Origin: Ammoniphilus sp. YIM 78166
GTDB taxonomy: Bacteria > Bacillota > Bacilli > Aneurinibacillales > RAOX-1
Reading direction: 5' to 3'
NCBI RefSeq assembly: GCF_004522215.1
Contig: NZ_SDLR01000001.1
Coordinates: forward strand, 992,001 to 1,056,000
DNA length: 64,000 nt
In this document: one piece after another, positions 60,660 to 64,000 of the stretch
Layout of the letters: each line of letters begins with the position of its first letter
Position numbering within the stretch: position 1 is the first letter of the stretch
Position numbers and translations under genes: made by a program
The notes under the pieces: model-generated
The model's input: only the letters and a program-made list of their open reading frames with translations
Database searches by the model: none
Told to the model about the DNA's origin: nothing

Positions 60660-61910
60660 ATGTTAAGTCAGGAGCAGAATCAAATTCTAACGGAGGTTGG
60701 ACCTAACACGCCGATGGGAAACTTATTCCGTAGATACTGGATACCCGTTGGAATTCCGGAAGATATGAAAACTAAATCAACGAAAAAGGTACGAATTTTG
60801 GGTGAAGATCTGGTGTTGTTCCGGGACCGTTCCGGCAACTTCGGATTAGTGCAGGAGCGTTGCCCGCATCGGGGAGTATCCATGGTCTATGGGATACCTG
60901 AGGAAGAAGGCCTTCGCTGCCAATATCACGGATGGTGTTTTAACCGGAAAGGACAATGTACGGATCAACCCAATGAGCCGAAAGATAGCACGTTTAAAGA
61001 ACGCATTAAGATTACGGCCTACCCTGTCCAAGAAATGGGAGGACTCATCTGGACTTATATGGGGCCACAGCCGGCTCCCTTGCTTCCCCGCCTTGACGGC
61101 TATGTTGCAGAGAATGCCATCCGCTTAATCGGTCAAGCAGTCTTGCCTGTGAATTGGCTGCAGATTATGGAGAATTCTCTTGATCCCATTCATACGGAGT
61201 GGCTCCATGGCCATTACCATGCCTATCTTTTATCCCAAAAGGGACAGGGATTCAAAGATGCCTTTCTGCGGGAGCATGAAAAGATTGGATTTGATAAATT
61301 TGAATATGGCGTCATTAAACGCAGGGTTCTCAAAGGCCAAAGTGAGCTCGAGGATGATTGGCGCGTCGGACATCCAGTCGTATTCCCTTACACCTTAGCC
61401 GTAGGAAGTGGTGGGCTAGGAACCTATGCCTTTCAGCTCCGGATTCCGATAGATGATACACACACCTGGCATGTTTGGTATAACGCCTATGTTCCAGGTC
61501 CAGATGTAGACATTCCGCCGCATTTGCAAGAACCATGCGTGTATGATGTGCCCTATAAAGATGAAAATGGGGAGTTTCTGACGGATTATATTGATGGTCA
61601 GGATATTATGTGCTGGATTACCCAGGGTGAAATTGCAGATCGAACAACAGAGAAATTAGGTACAACGGACAAAGGGATTATAATGTATCGACAGCTTCTA
61701 AAGGAAGAGATTGCTAGAGTGGAACGAGGGGAAGATCCGCTGGGAACCGTCCGTGATCCAGAGAAAAACAAGTGCATCGTCTTGCCGCTGGAACGTAAAA
61801 AACACCATTTCAGCGATGGATTTGAAAGTATCACGATGAGATTCCAGACCCGTTTTGCCCCGATTGTCGAGGAGCTCATTGATTTGTTCAGTAAGGCGGG
61901 GGTCAAATGA
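60660..61910 (+). CDS. Rieske-type aromatic ring-hydroxylating oxygenase, large subunit
   Basis: 416 residues. The Rieske [2Fe-2S] site has Cys68/His70 (RCPHRG) and Cys87/His90 (CQYHGW). The mononuclear iron site is in NWLQIMENSLDPIHTEWLHG with Asp175, His178 and His183. It resembles phthalate 4,5-dioxygenase-type and related single-component oxygenase subunits. No small subunit, ferredoxin or reductase gene is visible in the window, so electrons must come from elsewhere. ATG 60660 follows AAGGGGG. Its stop overlaps the next small gene by ATGA. Confidence 0.92.
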   Translation: MLSQEQNQILTEVGPNTPMGNLFRRYWIPVGIPEDMKTKSTKKVRILGEDLVLFRDRSGNFGLVQERCPHRGVSMVYGIPEEEGLRCQYHGWCFNRKGQCTDQPNEPKDSTFKERIKITAYPVQEMGGLIWTYMGPQPAPLLPRLDGYVAENAIRLIGQAVLPVNWLQIMENSLDPIHTEWLHGHYHAYLLSQKGQGFKDAFLREHEKIGFDKFEYGVIKRRVLKGQSELEDDWRVGHPVVFPYTLAVGSGGLGTYAFQLRIPIDDTHTWHVWYNAYVPGPDVDIPPHLQEPCVYDVPYKDENGEFLTDYIDGQDIMCWITQGEIADRTTEKLGTTDKGIIMYRQLLKEEIARVERGEDPLGTVRDPEKNKCIVLPLERKKHHFSDGFESITMRFQTRFAPIVEELIDLFSKAGVK

Positions 61911-62101
61911 TCCGCCCAGACTACCATTCAGCCGTACGGTTCTGTCCCTGCTGCGGACATTCCGTCGAACAAAAAGAAAGCATCGTCATTGAATATTGGC
62001 AAGGAGAGCACAATGTTTGCTTTACTTGGTGCCATGTATGCGGTTGGCGAGGGGAGATTACGGAGATCAAGCGGGTGACAACGACGGAAATACCCGAATA
62101 A
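61907..62101 (+). CDS. Small zinc-ribbon protein in dioxygenase operon
   Basis: 64 residues. Cysteines are C13, C15, C16 (CPCCG), C38, C42 and C45 (WCHVCGW), giving a two-knuckle zinc-ribbon or rubredoxin-like pattern. It overlaps the oxygenase gene by ATGA, so it is translated with it. It could be a small metal protein assisting the oxygenase; an electron-transfer role is possible but unproven. No known family is recognised. Confidence 0.65.
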   Translation: MIRPDYHSAVRFCPCCGHSVEQKESIVIEYWQGEHNVCFTWCHVCGWRGEITEIKRVTTTEIPE

Positions 62102-62124
62102 GGCCCAAAGGAGGGACCAGCAAC

Positions 62125-63306
62125 TTGTCAGATCATATGCTGCGAATAGGAATCGTTGGATTGGGAAACGCGGGAAGCTCATTGCTTCCTGCGATTTCCA
62201 GAAACCCGCAGGTGAAGGTTACAGCGGCCTGTGGACGGAATAAGGAAAGATTGGAAAAGTTTGCGGCAGATTATCAGGCCGAACATTACTATTCCGTCGA
62301 AGACTTGTGCAAAAGCAAAAATGTGGATGCCGTGTATATTGCCAGCCCAACGGAACTGCATAGTGAACATGTAAAAATTGCGGCAGAGCACCAGAAGCAT
62401 ATCCTCGTGGAAAAGCCCATTGCGGTTACCCTTGAAGAGGCCCAGGCGTTAATTCATCTGGCGGAGAAGAACGGGGTGCATATGATCGTGGGTCATTCCC
62501 ACAGCTTTGAGCCTCCTATCCGCAAGATCAGAGAAATTGTAAGAAGCGGGGAGCTGGGTTCGCTTAAGATGCTGCATAATTGGTATTTCAATGACTGGAT
62601 CTATCGTCCGCGAACGCCGGACGAGTTGAACACTGAATTGGGAGGAGGGGTCACCTACCGTCAGGGATCACACCAATTTGATATTATCCGCTATATTGCG
62701 GGAGGCAAGGTTCGGAGTGTCAGGGCCATGGCCGGAATATGGGATCCTGAACGGACAACCCAAGGAGCACATACTGCTTTTCTAGAATTTGAGAGTGGCG
62801 TTGCCGCAACGGCGGTCTACAACGGGTATGACCATTTCCATACGACAGAGTTAACCTTTGGCATCGGCGAAGGAGGTCCGTCGGTGAAGAATCAAGAGTA
62901 TGGATTTTCCCGGCGAACGATAAAACAGATGGACACAGCAACCGAGACCGCGTTAAAAACAGAAAAAGGCTACGGAGGGACAAAGGCCAAAAAATATGCT
63001 GACGAAACCTTTCATCAACCCTTCTTTGGATTTACCCTTGTAAGCTGCGAAAGGGGGGATATTCGCCAATCGCCAAATGGCTTGCTGGTTTATGCGGAGG
63101 ATCGCCGCTATGAAATCGCGCTGCCGGAGGAAACCGGTCGGGATGTCATGATCTCTGAGCTTTATCAAGCGATTCACCAGGATATTCCTCCGGTTCATGA
63201 TGGCAGGTGGGGGTTAGCCAATCTAGAAGTGTGTCTAGCCGTGTTGGAATCTTCTGAAACTAAAAAAGAGATTTACCTGTCTCATCAAGTGGCCGTCCAA
63301 GACTAA
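62125..63306 (+). CDS. Gfo/Idh/MocA family oxidoreductase
   Basis: About 393 residues. The NAD(P)-binding motif GIVGLGNAGSS is near the N-terminus; EKPIAVTLEEA near residue 98 contains the conserved Lys. A C-terminal alpha/beta substrate domain follows, with GGGVTYRQGSHQFDIIRY near 175. The family oxidises sugars, inositols and also dihydrodiols in aromatic pathways, as in phthalate degradation. AAGGAGGG at 62108-62115 sets TTG 62125; the frame extends upstream to 61996 across the zinc-ribbon gene but has no other suitable start. Confidence 0.88.
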   Translation: MSDHMLRIGIVGLGNAGSSLLPAISRNPQVKVTAACGRNKERLEKFAADYQAEHYYSVEDLCKSKNVDAVYIASPTELHSEHVKIAAEHQKHILVEKPIAVTLEEAQALIHLAEKNGVHMIVGHSHSFEPPIRKIREIVRSGELGSLKMLHNWYFNDWIYRPRTPDELNTELGGGVTYRQGSHQFDIIRYIAGGKVRSVRAMAGIWDPERTTQGAHTAFLEFESGVAATAVYNGYDHFHTTELTFGIGEGGPSVKNQEYGFSRRTIKQMDTATETALKTEKGYGGTKAKKYADETFHQPFFGFTLVSCERGDIRQSPNGLLVYAEDRRYEIALPEETGRDVMISELYQAIHQDIPPVHDGRWGLANLEVCLAVLESSETKKEIYLSHQVAVQD

Positions 63307-63327
63307 TTGGAAAGGAGGGAAAAACCT

Positions 63328-64000
63328 TTGAAAACGCTCATGCTTTTCTTTGAGGAAGGTTCAGCGAGGAAGCTCCAAGGAGGGCTGAATCGATTGATTG
63401 CTGCTTCAGCCATTATGCTTTCTCTTTTTGTTATGTGGTCGGCAAGATACGGGAATTTGGATCCTTTGATCTATCGGGCGGTATTCCTTAGTGTCATCAT
63501 TGCCATGGCTGTAATTCTCTACAATCCCAATCAACGGGCAAATGACCGAGTGCCTTGGCATGACTTGCTCATGGCTGTCGTTTCCATAGCTTTTGGTGCC
63601 TACTTTTTTGTCCATGCCGAGAGAATCACGACACGCTGGGCACTGGTTGATCCACTGACAGCGGTGGATGTAACGTTAGGGATCGTCATGATCCTGATCT
63701 GCCTGGAGGTAGTGAGGAGAACGTTAGGATTAGGCTTAACGCTTATTATTATCATGTTTTTGGCCTACACATTAGGTGGTCATCTGATCCAGGGAACTTT
63801 TGGCCACCGATACATTGATATGAATATGATGGTCGATCAATTTGTCTTTACGGTCAACGGATTTTTCAGTTCCCCGATTGCGGTAGCTTCCACCTATGTA
63901 TTTTTGTTTGTACTGTTTGGGGCGTTTTTGCAGGAATCGGGAGCGGCTGACTTTTTCTTTAAATTCACCAGCGCCTTGGCAGGTCGAAGTGCCGGAGGTC
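63328..64000 (+). CDS. TRAP transporter fused permease (partial, C-terminus outside window)
   Basis: TTG 63328 after AAAGGAGGG, open to the window edge with 224 codons. Hydrophobic helices begin at about residue 25 (LIAASAIMLSLFVMW) and continue throughout. The sequence resembles the 4TM/12TM fused TRAP permeases (TAVDVTLGIVMILICLEVVRRTLGLGL; SSPIAVASTYVFLFVLFGAFLQESGAADFFF). These import carboxylates using ion gradients with a separate binding protein. It lies 21 bp after the dehydrogenase in the same operon. Confidence 0.9.
   Translation, partial: MKTLMLFFEEGSARKLQGGLNRLIAASAIMLSLFVMWSARYGNLDPLIYRAVFLSVIIAMAVILYNPNQRANDRVPWHDLLMAVVSIAFGAYFFVHAERITTRWALVDPLTAVDVTLGIVMILICLEVVRRTLGLGLTLIIIMFLAYTLGGHLIQGTFGHRYIDMNMMVDQFVFTVNGFFSSPIAVASTYVFLFVLFGAFLQESGAADFFFKFTSALAGRSAGG

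Noticed and set aside
61996..62124. N-terminal extension of the Gfo/Idh/MocA protein
   Set aside because: It is out of frame over the zinc-ribbon gene, and the strong ribosome binding site at 62108 indicates TTG 62125.

Overview
The window reads as chromosomal DNA of an endospore-forming member of the Bacillales. It has a GerA-type germinant receptor operon (22226-26135), Gram-positive lipoproteins with lipoboxes, strong AGGAGG ribosome binding sites, many GTG/TTG starts, BglG/RAT antitermination, CcpA-like cre sites and T-tailed hairpin terminators. I cannot name the genus with confidence; a Brevibacillus/Ammoniphilus/Bacillus-like organism fits. No rRNA, tRNA, transposase, prophage or CRISPR array is visible.

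Layout. 1-1151 (minus) is an FtsH-like membrane AAA protease cut by the window edge, followed by a DUF3231 gene, a GMC oxidoreductase with its small partner, a PH-domain protein, a ketopantoate reductase and a CDGSH iron-sulfur protein. 6361-6620 is a degenerate repeat array with a period close to 21 bp. Next come a minus-strand ECF sigma factor/ClpP-paralogue pair, a flavin monoamine oxidase and an aldo/keto reductase.

10771-18398 is a carbohydrate module of the B. subtilis Yes type: GH43 glycosidase, YesM-like kinase, YesN-like regulator, lipoprotein binding protein, two CUT1 permeases and a YesL-like membrane protein. VOC and membrane proteins follow. 20526-22103 is a ParM-like actin ATPase with a candidate adaptor, next to the gerKA-KB-KC operon. 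26251-32417 is a glutamate/glutamine island: glutamate dehydrogenase, GlnL/GlnK two-component system, glutaminase and an AlsT-type symporter, with recognisable regulatory sites. 32498-35984 is a Fur-box-flanked ferric iron ABC transporter. 36138-41621 is a sucrose PTS regulon (EIIA, antiterminator, EIIBC, fructokinase, sucrose-6-phosphate hydrolase) with two RAT/terminator leaders, followed by an SgrR-like gene broken by an in-frame amber codon.

43174-50387 holds a 7TMR-DISM diguanylate cyclase, a chemoreceptor and two CNNM/CBS membrane proteins. 50513-56458 is a patchwork of small genes: quinone oxidoreductase, MarR-AzoR unit with duplicated operator, DUF1450 protein, two tiny minus-strand genes, YitT-like protein, YciI-like protein and a LysR regulator. 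The LysR gene is divergent from scoAB (3-oxoacid CoA-transferase).

58955-64000 is a probable catabolic operon downstream of an IclR regulator: class II aldolase-like protein, Rieske oxygenase, small zinc-ribbon protein, Gfo/Idh/MocA dehydrogenase and a TRAP permease cut by the window edge. Its gene content suggests uptake and ring hydroxylation of an aromatic acid, but the substrate is not identifiable. It is the best candidate here for an undescribed pathway. The phased 21-bp repeat, the ParM-like pair and the unlisted cysteine-rich microproteins are the other leads.
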